DNA of 64,000 bases, taken from NCBI GenBank assembly GCA_020073445.1, contig JAIQFE010000027.1:23879-87878 (forward strand), given 5' to 3'. The translations under genes and the position numbers were made by a program. This document shows, piece after piece, positions 24,772-33,138 of the stretch; positions within the stretch are counted from its first letter, which is position 1, and the number at the start of each line of letters is the position of its first letter. The stretch is from Terriglobia bacterium (lineage in GTDB: Bacteria > Acidobacteriota > Terriglobia > Bryobacterales > Bryobacteraceae). The notes beneath the pieces are model-generated. The model was not told the origin of the DNA and ran no database searches. It worked only from the letters and a program-made list of their open reading frames with translations.

Positions 24772-25698
24772 ATGACACCCGCAACGCTGCTGATCGTATT
24801 CTTCCTGTTCACGCTGGCGGCGGTGAGCGCCGCGGGCTACGCGTTCGTGCTGAAGCCGTCGCGGACGGAGGGTCAGAGCGGCAATGCGCCCTTGCCGCTG
24901 ACGCTCAATCATCCCGATCTTCCCGCAGCGCAGGCGGCGGCGATGGACGTGTTCCGGATGATGGGAGACGCTCTGCCGTCCTGGGCGGCGCGAACCTCCG
25001 AATTGCGAGGAGAGCTGGCGGCGGCCGGGTATCGCTGGCCATCGGCCGTATCCGTACTGTTGGGGATCAAGTGCGCCAGCGCATTGATGCTGGCAGCCGT
25101 GGGAGCATGGGCCACTGTCACCTTCGGGCAAGGCGGTTCCGCGGCTTTTGTGCCTGCCGTGTGCGGCTTGGCCTTCGGCTACATGATCCCGGATCGGGTA
25201 CTCTCCCGCCTGGCGCTCCGCCGCTCCAGCTTGCTGCGGCGCGGCTTGCCCGCGGCGCTCGATCTGATGGTGCTGGCCGTCGAAGCCGGCCAGGCCCTGG
25301 ATGCTTCGATTCTCGATACCAGCCACGGCCTCCGCATCAGCTATCCGGACCTGGCTAGCGAGTTCACCCAGCTGCATCTGGAACTGCGGGCCAATACTTC
25401 CCGCGAAGATGCCCTGCGCAATTTCGCCCGGCGGACCCGCGATTCCGAAATCCAGAAATTCGCCGCCCTGATGATCGATACCGACCGTTTCGGCACCAGC
25501 CTGGGCCCGGCCCTGCGCGTGCACGCGCGCTACCTCCGCACCCGCTTCCGGCAAGCGGCCCAGGAGAAGGCCCGCAAGGTCGGCGTGAAGCTGATCTTCC
25601 CGGTGTTCTTCCTGATCTTCCCCTCGGTGATTCTGGTGACCTTGGGACCCGCCGTGCTGCTGATCTTCACGCAGATGAAGAATCTGCTGGGTCAGTGA
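24772..25698 (+). CDS. tadC: Tad secretion membrane protein TadC
   Basis: 308 residues with the same plan as TadB: N-terminal helix, two helices near 100-145, a T2SSF domain at about 170-290 (LRRGLPAALDLMVLAVEAGQALD, KFAALMIDTDRFGTSLGPALRVHA in parts), and a terminal helix (KLIFPVFFLIFPSVILVTLGP). It is the second platform subunit of the Tad machine. It starts 10 bp after tadB. The 3' end overlaps the next convergent gene by 7 bp. No further tad gene follows. Confidence 0.9.
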   Translation: MTPATLLIVFFLFTLAAVSAAGYAFVLKPSRTEGQSGNAPLPLTLNHPDLPAAQAAAMDVFRMMGDALPSWAARTSELRGELAAAGYRWPSAVSVLLGIKCASALMLAAVGAWATVTFGQGGSAAFVPAVCGLAFGYMIPDRVLSRLALRRSSLLRRGLPAALDLMVLAVEAGQALDASILDTSHGLRISYPDLASEFTQLHLELRANTSREDALRNFARRTRDSEIQKFAALMIDTDRFGTSLGPALRVHARYLRTRFRQAAQEKARKVGVKLIFPVFFLIFPSVILVTLGPAVLLIFTQMKNLLGQ

Positions 25699-26342
25699 GG
25701 CGTCTGTACCGCGCGATACAGGGAATTCCAGGACGCCGCCAGCATTTCGCCGATCCGCTGCCAATCGGTCTCCGTAATTGCGGCTCCTTTGCCGTCGCGT
25801 AGGTCCATCGCCTGGGCTCGCAAGCGGGCGTGTACGGCGAAACGTTCGGCGGGGATGCCGTAGATTTCGGCCTGCAGAGCCGCTAACGCGTCTGGCAGTC
25901 CCGGAGGATTCTCGCGGTGCACGATCCACCACTCCAGCTCGAGCGCGGCGGCACGATGGGAATCGAATGGCCGTGCGCTCAACGCTGCGATATCGGCGTA
26001 ATAGGCTTCCAAATCTGGTAGAGCCTTCTCGTAATCGGTCCGGCTGCGGCCGTCTTTGAAAACGAACGCGGCGTGCGCGGCGCGGTAGGCGTTCGTTGTG
26101 GCTTCGAGCGGCCGCATTCCGAACTGGGTCCGGAGAAGCGTGATCATTTGCTCGAACAGCCGCACGGGCCGGCGCTCATAGTAGGAGCGCCACATATCGG
26201 TATCCAGTCGTCCGACGGCAGCGGCGTCAAAGGCACGCAGGTCGGATGCACGGCCGCTGAAGCGCTCGCGCGTCCATTCCGCGCCGATCACGATTGCCGC
26301 CAATGCCAGGAGCAACGCCAGGATGCGGAGGATTCTCCTCAT
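25692..26342 (-). CDS. Membrane-anchored protein of unknown function
   Basis: 216 residues. The first 21 residues (MRRILRILALLLALAAIVIG) form a signal anchor. The rest is alpha-helical and Arg/Ala-rich with conserved-looking tryptophans (DMWRSYYERRPVRLFEQMI, ELEWWIVHRENPPGLPDAL). I do not recognise a family. It is convergent with tadC (7-bp overlap) and lies 80 bp downstream of the flagellar rod-ring operon end on the same strand, so readthrough from flgJ is possible. Confidence 0.7.
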   Translation of the reverse strand: MRRILRILALLLALAAIVIGAEWTRERFSGRASDLRAFDAAAVGRLDTDMWRSYYERRPVRLFEQMITLLRTQFGMRPLEATTNAYRAAHAAFVFKDGRSRTDYEKALPDLEAYYADIAALSARPFDSHRAAALELEWWIVHRENPPGLPDALAALQAEIYGIPAERFAVHARLRAQAMDLRDGKGAAITETDWQRIGEMLAASWNSLYRAVQTPH

Positions 26343-26389
26343 ACAGGTTCTCTCTAGACATTACGACAGGACTGGCCTGAACGGATTGC

Positions 26390-26404
26390 CCCCAAGATTT
26401 GGGG
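26390..26404. terminator. Hairpin downstream of flgJ
   Basis: CCCCAA-GAT-TTGGGG is a perfect six-pair stem with a three-base loop, 19 bp beyond the flgJ stop. A T-tract is lacking, so termination is only suggested by position. Confidence 0.35.
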
Positions 26405-26422
26405 TTCGGGCGCCTTTCCCGG

Positions 26423-26776
26423 CTATTTTTCGGGCGCTGCCGCGGGCTGAGTCTGGGTTGAGGCGTCCGGGGCGGGCGTTGCGTGCTTCTCCAGCCCGGC
26501 TACGATGATCTTGCTCAGCCCCAGCCCGCCCTGTGCGGCCATGGCGCGCGCGAAGTACTCGTTGGCGAAATCCATTGCGGAGGCGGAGGCTGGGTCCGCA
26601 TCGCCGCCGAACGCTCCTTCGTCCGAGTCTCCATGCGCGGCCTTGAGGATCTGGCCAATCATGAGCCCTTCGAATTGCGACGCGGCATCCTTGATCTTTT
26701 CCGGACTATCCGCCTTATGCGAGTTTGCGATGCCCGTGAAGTCGAGCGCCGCGCTGGAGATGGGAGGGACGCTCAT
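26423..26776 (-). CDS. flgJ: Flagellar rod-assembly protein FlgJ, rod-binding domain only
   Basis: 117 residues. The rod-binding domain is seen in KIKDAASQFEGLMIGQILKA and DFANEYFARAMAAQGGLGLSK. The muramidase domain present in the about 310-residue enterobacterial FlgJ is absent; the tail is Ala/Pro/Thr-rich. Single-domain FlgJ is common outside gammaproteobacteria and needs a separate peptidoglycan hydrolase. The transglycosylase at 38244 is a candidate. Its start touches the flgI stop, closing the leftward operon. Confidence 0.88.
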   Translation of the reverse strand: MSVPPISSAALDFTGIANSHKADSPEKIKDAASQFEGLMIGQILKAAHGDSDEGAFGGDADPASASAMDFANEYFARAMAAQGGLGLSKIIVAGLEKHATPAPDASTQTQPAAAPEK

Positions 26777-27882
26777 CAGATTACCTCCAGATCGGCTTCG
26801 AGCGCGCCGGCCGCGCGCAGGCTTTGCAGAATCGCGATGATGTCCCGCGGCGTGGATCCGATCGAGCTCAGAGCCTGCACCAACTGCTCTACTGTGGCGC
26901 CTTCTTTCAGCACCAGGTTTCGAGCCTTCTCTTCGCTGGTGGAGGTGGTCTGCTGCGGAACCACTTCGGTGGTGCCTTGCCCGAACGGTGCAGGCTGAGA
27001 GACTTGCAGGATTGTTTGGATCTCCACCGTTAGGTTGCCGTGCATGATCGCCACCGGGGATACGCGCACTTCTTTACCCATCACGATGGTGCCGGTGCGT
27101 TCATTGACGATGACGCGCGCCGGCCGGTCGACATCCACTTCCAGCGCTTCGATATCCGCGACGAACTCGGTTACGCGCGAGGTGTATTCCGGGGGCACGT
27201 TGATCGATATCAGGGCGGAATTCTCAGGTTTGGCCAACGGCGTGGCGCCCGGAAATTTTTTGTTAACGATTTCGCTGACCCGCACCGCGGTCGTGAAATC
27301 CGGCTGGCGGAGCTGGAGTTTCAAGCGTCCAGTGGGAGTCAGGGAAGGTGCGCCGCGCTCCACGATCGCTCCACCGGGCACGCGGCCGACCGTCGGATGA
27401 TTTACCGTCTGGGTGTTGCCGCTCTTTCCGCCCGAAAATCCGCCGGTAACCACGTTACCTTGCGCCACGGCGTATACCTGTCCGTCCACGCCCCTCAGGC
27501 TGGTCAGAACCAGCAATCCGCCTTGAAGATTCGCGGCATCCCCGATGGCGGCCGCAGTGACGTCAATACGGACGCCTTCCTGTGCGAAACCGGGCAGCGT
27601 GGCCGTCACCATGACGGCCGCTGTGTTGCGAACCGTCATGAGCAGAGGATTCACGGAGACACCCATCTGCTGAAGAAGATTGGCCAGGCTCTGCGCAGAG
27701 AAGAAGGTTTGCTTGCGGTCGCCGGTTCCGTTCAAGCCGACCACCAAGCCGTAGCCGATGAGCTGGTTATCTCTGACGCCTTCAAGCGACACCAATTCTT
27801 TGAGTCGCGTGGCAGCGTTCACAGGCGCGACCATAGTGGTAACGACAAGCGCGATCAGTCCGAAAAAGGCAGAGTATCTCAC
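26776..27882 (-). CDS. flgI: Flagellar P-ring protein FlgI
   Basis: 368 residues with a signal peptide (about 1-23, ending APVNAA), as expected for a periplasmic protein assembled around the rod in the peptidoglycan layer. Characteristic stretches are intact: RLKELVSLEGVRDNQLIGYG, LVVGLNGTGD, TLLSSLRG-like VLTSLRGVDGQVYAVAQG, and the C-terminal GATVEQLVQALSSIG with PRDIIAILQSLRAAGAL. It overlaps flgH by 4 bp and flgJ by one base. Confidence 0.97.
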   Translation of the reverse strand: MRYSAFFGLIALVVTTMVAPVNAATRLKELVSLEGVRDNQLIGYGLVVGLNGTGDRKQTFFSAQSLANLLQQMGVSVNPLLMTVRNTAAVMVTATLPGFAQEGVRIDVTAAAIGDAANLQGGLLVLTSLRGVDGQVYAVAQGNVVTGGFSGGKSGNTQTVNHPTVGRVPGGAIVERGAPSLTPTGRLKLQLRQPDFTTAVRVSEIVNKKFPGATPLAKPENSALISINVPPEYTSRVTEFVADIEALEVDVDRPARVIVNERTGTIVMGKEVRVSPVAIMHGNLTVEIQTILQVSQPAPFGQGTTEVVPQQTTSTSEEKARNLVLKEGATVEQLVQALSSIGSTPRDIIAILQSLRAAGALEADLEVI

Positions 27883-28574
27883 GGCAGTATGTCCATCAGC
27901 AGCCGGTACAAGATGAACGGCCGCTTTATCTGGTCGCCAACCACGCCCTTGCCGTTCACTTGCAGATCCATCTGCGCGATGCGGTCGGAAGAGACCGTGT
28001 TGGTCGTATCCAAGTCCACGGGACGCACCAGGCCGCGCAATCCTAAGATCTGGTTCTCATTATTGATCTTGACGTTCTTGGTGCCCTGGATCACCAGGCT
28101 ACCGTTCGGGAGCACCTGCGTCACCACGGCGGAAATTGTCGCGGTCAGGGTAGTGTCGCGCGTGGTGGCGCCTTGCCCGTCCAGCGAACTCGTCGTACCG
28201 GCCTTGGCCAGATTCACCAGCGGACCGGTCGGGCGTGTGATTCCACCTGCCGCCGAAATACTGGCCTGCAGACTGGAATTGCGCTGCGTCTTTACTGTTC
28301 CCGAGCTGACCGCGGAGGCTTTTTCCTGCACCAGGATCGTAACGATATCGCCCACGCGCCGCGCGCGAAGATCGGACGTCAGATCCGAAAACAGAGAAGT
28401 CGGCGTCCACAAGGAACCCGGCTGGGCCGCCAGACGATCGGTCCCTTGGGCCGCGGCAAGTTGCTTCAGCGTTTGATCGAGCGCCGACTCCGGGGGCTCC
28501 TTCTTAGGCTTCTGCGCCGCCATAGCCCCGAACGTCATGCACATCGCAATGAACGCGACCTTTGAAATTCTCAT
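27879..28574 (-). CDS. flgH: Flagellar L-ring protein FlgH
   Basis: 231 residues. The C-terminal FlgH core is clear: LFSDLTSDLRARRVGDIVTILVQE in parts, then VLPNGSLVIQGTKNVKINNE and LGLRGLVRPVDL. The protein forms the outer-membrane ring of the flagellar basal body. The N-terminus is a signal peptide (MRISKVAFIAMCMTFGAMAA) whose only cysteine, Cys12, is not in a convincing lipobox, although FlgH is normally a lipoprotein. It overlaps flgA and flgI by 4 bp each. Confidence 0.95.
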   Translation of the reverse strand: MRISKVAFIAMCMTFGAMAAQKPKKEPPESALDQTLKQLAAAQGTDRLAAQPGSLWTPTSLFSDLTSDLRARRVGDIVTILVQEKASAVSSGTVKTQRNSSLQASISAAGGITRPTGPLVNLAKAGTTSSLDGQGATTRDTTLTATISAVVTQVLPNGSLVIQGTKNVKINNENQILGLRGLVRPVDLDTTNTVSSDRIAQMDLQVNGKGVVGDQIKRPFILYRLLMDILP

Positions 28575-29518
28575 TGCACGCTTACCTTGCCTTTGCCGGT
28601 GACCCGAGCCCGGAAATCTTTTCCGCTGGTCAGATTCTTCACCAGGATCGTCTTGCCTTCCACCCCATCTGTCTCGGCTCGTCCCTCGAAAAGCAGGTGC
28701 GCACCGCCCGCGGTGACTTCCACCTTGACCATGTCTCCTCTGGCGACCTCAGGAGCGCGGCTAAGCTGGCTTCGAAGAACCGTTACGCCGCTGCGAATCA
28801 GCGTTCGGGGGACGAATCCCACAACCTCATCCAGATTCCGCGCGGGACGATCGTCCAGCGCGAACGTGTCGAAACTTTCCAGGCGGACCTGGTCCTCGCG
28901 AACGGGCACACCCGTGGAAAGGTCTGCCACCGCGACAACTCGCGTCGTGGTGGTCGTGATGCGCGCACGCGCCGTGATACCGAAGCGGCGATTGGTTCCG
29001 TAGAGTACGTAGCCGCGCCAGACCACTTCCGCTTGCGGATCGGATGTGGTGGGCAGTTGCAGTCCCGAGCGCGGAAACACGATTTTTCCTTGCGGGGCGA
29101 TCTGCGGACTAAAGGATTTTAGTTCCATGCGCACATCCGGACTCGGCACACTCCCCGTGCCCCAAGAGCTCCGCATGGCTTCCAGAATCTCTCCGGCTTC
29201 GAGTGTCGCGGTGGCGCGCTCGAAGCAGACATCGGGCACGGCTTCCAACATTTCCGCAGCGACGCCTTGATTGCGCGCGAGCTTTTCCAGCGAGTCGCCC
29301 TTGAAAACCCGGCGTGTTCCGGGAGCGGGTGCATAGCCCAGCGTGAAATCGGCGGCCACATTCGCGAATGCGGGCACCGCGGCAACTACATCCCGGGCGT
29401 ATATCCGGTCGTCCTGGATCGGCAGACAACCGTCCGGTTGCCCGACCACTGGAGGGACCACGTTGGGAACAACGGCCAGTAGAAAAGGAAGCGCCATGAT
29501 CGTTTCTAGAAAGATCAT
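28571..29518 (-). CDS. flgA: Flagellar P-ring chaperone FlgA
   Basis: 315 residues with a signal sequence. The C-terminal SAF/ChapFlgA region is evident: VVAVADLSTGVPVREDQVRLE, VVGFVPRTLIRSGVTVLRSQL (in parts), the final RGDMVKVEVTAGGAHLLFEGRA with LTSGKDFRARVTGKG. The N-terminal 130 residues are longer than in short FlgA forms. FlgA escorts FlgI in the periplasm to form the P ring. It overlaps flgG by ATGA at 29515-29518. Confidence 0.92.
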   Translation of the reverse strand: MIFLETIMALPFLLAVVPNVVPPVVGQPDGCLPIQDDRIYARDVVAAVPAFANVAADFTLGYAPAPGTRRVFKGDSLEKLARNQGVAAEMLEAVPDVCFERATATLEAGEILEAMRSSWGTGSVPSPDVRMELKSFSPQIAPQGKIVFPRSGLQLPTTSDPQAEVVWRGYVLYGTNRRFGITARARITTTTTRVVAVADLSTGVPVREDQVRLESFDTFALDDRPARNLDEVVGFVPRTLIRSGVTVLRSQLSRAPEVARGDMVKVEVTAGGAHLLFEGRAETDGVEGKTILVKNLTSGKDFRARVTGKGKVSVQ

Positions 29519-30306
29519 TGCGCAACGTTATTCATCTGCTGATACATTTCATCGGCGGCCTTCACCACTTTGGAGTTGGCTTCATAGGCCCGCTGGCTCA
29601 CGATCAGATTGACGAACTCGTCGACGACGCTGACGTTGGATTGCTCGGTATAGCCTTGGAGCAGCGATCCCAGACCTTCTTGGCCGCCCGGGTTTCCGAC
29701 GATCGCATCGCCCGAGGCATCGGTGGGTGCGTAGAGATTCTTGCCCAGGCTGTTCAGGCCGGCCGGGTTGGGGAAGTTCGCCAGTTGGATCTGTCCGGCG
29801 ATCTGCGCCGAGGCTTGTCCGGGCTGCGTGAAGGTCACGGTTCCGTCCGTGGCGATGGTGACCGACTGGGCATCCGCCGGCACGGTGATCTGCGGGCTGA
29901 GCAGGTCCCCATCCGCGGTCACGATGTTGCCGTCTTTGTTGAACTGGAAGCTCCCGGCGCGCGTGTAGGCCAAATCGCCCGACTGGCGCTGGATCTGGAA
30001 GAAGCCCTTGCCTTGAATCACCACGTCCAACGGATTGCTGGTCTGGGAGAAGTTGCCCTGCGTGAACACGATCTCATTCGACGCGGTGCGCGTTCCCAGG
30101 CCCAATTGCAAGCCGCTGGGCACAACGGACTGCGCGCCTGCGGCGGCGCCCGGCTGGACCATGTTCTGATACATAAGATCCTGGAACTGCGCGCGGCGCG
30201 CCTTGAACCCGGCAGTGTTGGCGTTCGCCAGGTTGTTCGCGATGGTATCGACGTTCGTCTGCTGGGCCGACATGCCGCTGGCAGCGCTATAGAGGGCTCG
30301 AATCAT
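29515..30306 (-). CDS. flgG: Flagellar distal rod protein FlgG
   Basis: 263 residues. The N-terminal rod/hook motif MIRALYSAASGMSAQQTNVD and IANNLANANTAGFKARRAQF is textbook, followed by LGLGTRTASNEIVFTQGNF and PLDVVIQGKGFFQI, and the C-terminal SNVSVVDEFVNLIVSQRAYE. It polymerises into the distal rod after export through the flagellar type III apparatus. It lies 33 bp after flgF with a GGAG-type ribosome site (CAAGGAGAATG). Confidence 0.98.
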   Translation of the reverse strand: MIRALYSAASGMSAQQTNVDTIANNLANANTAGFKARRAQFQDLMYQNMVQPGAAAGAQSVVPSGLQLGLGTRTASNEIVFTQGNFSQTSNPLDVVIQGKGFFQIQRQSGDLAYTRAGSFQFNKDGNIVTADGDLLSPQITVPADAQSVTIATDGTVTFTQPGQASAQIAGQIQLANFPNPAGLNSLGKNLYAPTDASGDAIVGNPGGQEGLGSLLQGYTEQSNVSVVDEFVNLIVSQRAYEANSKVVKAADEMYQQMNNVAQ

Positions 30307-30339
30307 TTCATTCTCCTTGGCAGGCTCTTTCGAAGAAGC

Positions 30340-31095
30340 CTAGCCACCTACTCTGGCCACCTGATCGATGGCTTGTTTATTCATTTCGGCCGACACGGAG
30401 ACGGCCTTTTGCAGCATTTCGTACTGCCGCATTAAATCCACCAGCCGCACAGCCGATTCGGCCGCTGCGACGTTAGAGTTCTCCACTTTGCCTTGGTTTA
30501 CAACTGCGTCCTTGGCCGGGTTCACCTTCACCTTTGGATCGGTGACGCGATAGTAGCTATTGCCCACTTTGTCCAAAGCACTGGTATTGGCAAAATCCAC
30601 CAGTTGAATCTGGCCCAGGGTCTGGCCGTCTTGCTGGACCGTGCCGTCGGACGCGATTTGAATCGGGCTCTGCGAAACGGTCTGAATCTTCTTAGCCGGC
30701 TGATTCGGCGGCGAGACCCCGCGGACCGGGTAGCCATCCATCGTGGTCAGCTCTCCCTTGGTCGAGAGCTTGAACGAGCCGTTGCGCGTGTACAGCGGGC
30801 CCGACGGGCCGTCCACTGCAAAAAAACCTTTGCCTTCGAGCGCCAGGTCCAGCGGATTGCCTGTGGGCGTCAGCAGTCCCTGCTGGAAATCGGTCCAGGC
30901 TTTCTGGATCACCGGCAACGTCGTCGCCTGTTGGCCGTTGGCGGGAGCCGTTTGCTCGCCCTGGTACAAGCTATAGAACTCGCGGTCGAGCTTATAGCCC
31001 CCGGTATTCGAGTTGGCGAGATTGTTCGACAGTATATCCAGCGCCTCCATGCGTGAGCGGAGTCCACTGGCGGCGGTTGCGGCAATCTGGTCCAT
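30340..31095 (-). CDS. flgF: Flagellar proximal rod protein FlgF
   Basis: 251 residues from the ATG at 31095; a TTG at 31140 would add 15 residues that precede the conserved start. MDQIAATAASGLRSRMEALD and LSNNLANSNTGGYKLDREF are the rod-protein motif, GNPLDLALEGKGFFAVDGPSG is the FlgF/FlgG core, and ENSNVAAAESAVRLVDLMRQYE the C-terminal part (quoted in pieces). First gene of the leftward operon, with a sigma-54-like element about 19 nt upstream of the ATG. Confidence 0.95.
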   Translation of the reverse strand: MDQIAATAASGLRSRMEALDILSNNLANSNTGGYKLDREFYSLYQGEQTAPANGQQATTLPVIQKAWTDFQQGLLTPTGNPLDLALEGKGFFAVDGPSGPLYTRNGSFKLSTKGELTTMDGYPVRGVSPPNQPAKKIQTVSQSPIQIASDGTVQQDGQTLGQIQLVDFANTSALDKVGNSYYRVTDPKVKVNPAKDAVVNQGKVENSNVAAAESAVRLVDLMRQYEMLQKAVSVSAEMNKQAIDQVARVGG

Positions 31096-31113
31096 TGGCT
31101 GTGCCAGGACAAG

Positions 31114-31129
31114 TGCACGTGCCCCGCCA
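31114..31129 (-). promoter_or_regulatory. Sigma-54-like -24/-12 element facing flgF
   Basis: On the minus strand TGGC, seven bases, then GTGCA gives GG-N10-GC, matching the sigma-54 consensus apart from GTGCA for TTGCA. The ATG lies only 19 nt beyond the GC, implying a very short leader if used. Confidence 0.35.
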
Positions 31130-31151
31130 AACCGCGCCAAGCAAGTTTTCT

Positions 31152-31170
31152 CTAGAATTTCCCTAGAATT
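31152..31170. promoter_or_regulatory. Direct repeat of CTAGAATT, one helical turn apart
   Basis: CTAGAATT at 31152-31159 and 31163-31170 recur with 11-bp spacing in the divergent flgF/fliK region, on one face of the helix. This is a plausible binding site for a shared regulator; no factor can be named. Confidence 0.35.
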
Positions 31171-31340
31171 AAGCGTGCGGCGTGCGATATGACTAACCGG
31201 CCCCGTCCGGCCGTTGCGTCAGCTTCCCGACGCTATTCGTTCAACCTCTGACGAATCCGCCGCTTTTGCGCCTTCGGCGTATTCCTCGCGAATCGCGCTA
31301 ACTGATTCATTGTGAACCGGTGCCGTCCTTGCCGAGCGTG

Positions 31341-31356
31341 TGGCCGCGGACTTGCA
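31341..31356 (+). promoter_or_regulatory. Sigma-54-like -24/-12 element facing fliK
   Basis: TGGC (31341-31344), seven bases, then TTGCA (31352-31356) gives an exact GG-N10-GC with consensus half-sites. The fliK ATG lies 17 nt beyond the GC, so the leader would be only a few bases; that tells against it or indicates near-leaderless translation. Confidence 0.45.
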
Positions 31357-31372
31357 TTATAGGCAGCGACTC

Positions 31373-33118
31373 ATGACAGCAGCAGGTGTGCAGAACCTCG
31401 ACTCGGCGTCCTACTTGCCTCCGCCGACATCCACTTCTACATCGGACGCCAAAGGGTCCGGCGCCGCAGGCAAGGCTAACGATCCCCAGGCCGCGGACAC
31501 CGCAGGCCGGCCGTCGGATTTCCAGAGCGAGCTGGCACATCAGACCGGTACGCAAGAAACAGCTCCCGCCAGCCAGACCGGCTCAACCCAGACTGGTTCA
31601 ACTCAAAACGGTTCAGCAAAGACGGGTTCGGGCAAGCCCGAAAAGAAAAAGGACGCGCGGACGGATGACGCCAATCCGGCTGTGGTGATGCCTGTGCAAG
31701 TGGCCGATCCGCAGAAGCCGATTCTGCCGTTTTCGTTGGCTCTGGTGCTGCCGCAGGAGAATGCCAAGCTGGACCAGAGCGCCGAGCCTAGCGAGGAGGC
31801 CACGCCGGACGACGTCGCCCAGGGCCCCGCGCAGCAACTTGCACAGCCGCTGTCACCGACGGTCTCGGCGGTTGCGCAGCTTCCTGAACTTCCGCAACTC
31901 GCGGTGACTGAGCAACCCTCAGCAACCGAGCAAGGGCAAGCCACAGCGACCAAGCAACCCTCGGTGGCTAAGCAACCCGAGGCGCCCAAACACCCCGCGA
32001 AACTGAAGCCATCCGCGACGCCGGAGGAGGCGTTGCCGATCCCCGTCGCGAACGTTGCTTCTTCCGCCGCATCCGATTCCTCCAAAACGTTGCCGCCCGC
32101 ATCTAGCCTGCCCCCGGCATCCCTGACCCTGGCATCCCTGCCTCTGACACCGGCGGTTCCCGTGGGGAACGTCACGACGGATTCCGTAGGCTCATCATCC
32201 CCGGACAAAGCCCAGGATCAGGCTCAGAACCGAACCCAGGATCATCTTAAGATCTCCGCCCAGCCCGGCGGGTCCCTGGAAAGTCAGCCTGTTCCGCGCA
32301 TTGAAGTGCAGCTGCCCGCCGCCCCCGCGGAGCCGGCCGCTTCAGCGGTTCAAGAGACAGTCGATTCCGCGCCGTCCAGTCCTTCGGCCCTGGCTTTCGC
32401 CGCGCGCATGGCGGTGGCTTCGCAGAAGGCAGGCCAACCGGTCGCCGCAAACGCGACTCAGATCCCCGCTGCCTCCGGTTCGCAAACACCGGACCAAATC
32501 CCCATGCGGCACGCGGCCACAGCTCAGATCATTCGAAGCACTGCCCTGGGAATGGAGCAGGACGGCCCCAAGAAAGACGCAGGCCCCTCAATCGACAAGT
32601 TCGCGCGCCCGGATGCGAGAACCGATATGGTCGTGTCGCGATTCGAAACCTCGAGTGAACCAGCTCCCAGCTCCGGACCGACAGCGCCGCAACAGGCCGC
32701 GCCTTTGGCCCGCTCGGAATCCGTGATAGAGCCTCCCGCCGTACCGCCAACGTCATCCCACGATATTCGCGTCCGCGTGCCGGACAACAACGGCGGCTCC
32801 ACTCAGGTTCGCTTCGTCGAATCTGGCGGCGAAGTGCGCGTGTCCGTGCGTACCGCCGACGACGGTCTTGCGCAAAACCTACGCACTCATTTGAACGATC
32901 TGACACAGCGGCTGTCCGACGGAGGCATGCCGGCCGAAATCTGGAAGCCCGTTTCTAACGCCGCGTCGTCGCAAAATGACCAGCAGCCATCTCACCAGGA
33001 TGGCCGTGGTTCGGGCGGACAAGGGTCCGGCGGCCAGGGTGGACAACAGGAGCGCCAGCAGCAACGGCCTGCCTGGCTCGATGAAATGGAAGCTTCGCTG
33101 CAGGGCGAGCAAGGTTAG
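31373..33118 (+). CDS. fliK: Flagellar hook-length control protein FliK
   Basis: About 581 residues from the ATG at 31373 (AGGCAG upstream); a GTG at 31340 is possible. Most of the protein is low-complexity Ala/Pro/Ser/Gln/Thr, as expected for the secreted ruler. The last 130 residues hold the Flg_hook domain: DIRVRVPDNNGGSTQVRFVE, GGEVRVSVRTADDGLAQNLR and LTQRLSDGGMPAEIWKP. It measures hook length and switches export specificity through FlhB, encoded downstream. First gene of the rightward operon and 20 bp before flgD. Confidence 0.85.
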   Translation: MTAAGVQNLDSASYLPPPTSTSTSDAKGSGAAGKANDPQAADTAGRPSDFQSELAHQTGTQETAPASQTGSTQTGSTQNGSAKTGSGKPEKKKDARTDDANPAVVMPVQVADPQKPILPFSLALVLPQENAKLDQSAEPSEEATPDDVAQGPAQQLAQPLSPTVSAVAQLPELPQLAVTEQPSATEQGQATATKQPSVAKQPEAPKHPAKLKPSATPEEALPIPVANVASSAASDSSKTLPPASSLPPASLTLASLPLTPAVPVGNVTTDSVGSSSPDKAQDQAQNRTQDHLKISAQPGGSLESQPVPRIEVQLPAAPAEPAASAVQETVDSAPSSPSALAFAARMAVASQKAGQPVAANATQIPAASGSQTPDQIPMRHAATAQIIRSTALGMEQDGPKKDAGPSIDKFARPDARTDMVVSRFETSSEPAPSSGPTAPQQAAPLARSESVIEPPAVPPTSSHDIRVRVPDNNGGSTQVRFVESGGEVRVSVRTADDGLAQNLRTHLNDLTQRLSDGGMPAEIWKPVSNAASSQNDQQPSHQDGRGSGGQGSGGQGGQQERQQQRPAWLDEMEASLQGEQG

Positions 33119-33138
33119 GGAAAACGGAGGAACTTTTT

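Noticed and set aside
31141..31200. Sigma-28 promoter in the flgF/fliK gap (TTAAGCG ... GCGATAT)
   Set aside because: Spacing between half-sites is too short and the -10 half does not match GCCGATAA.
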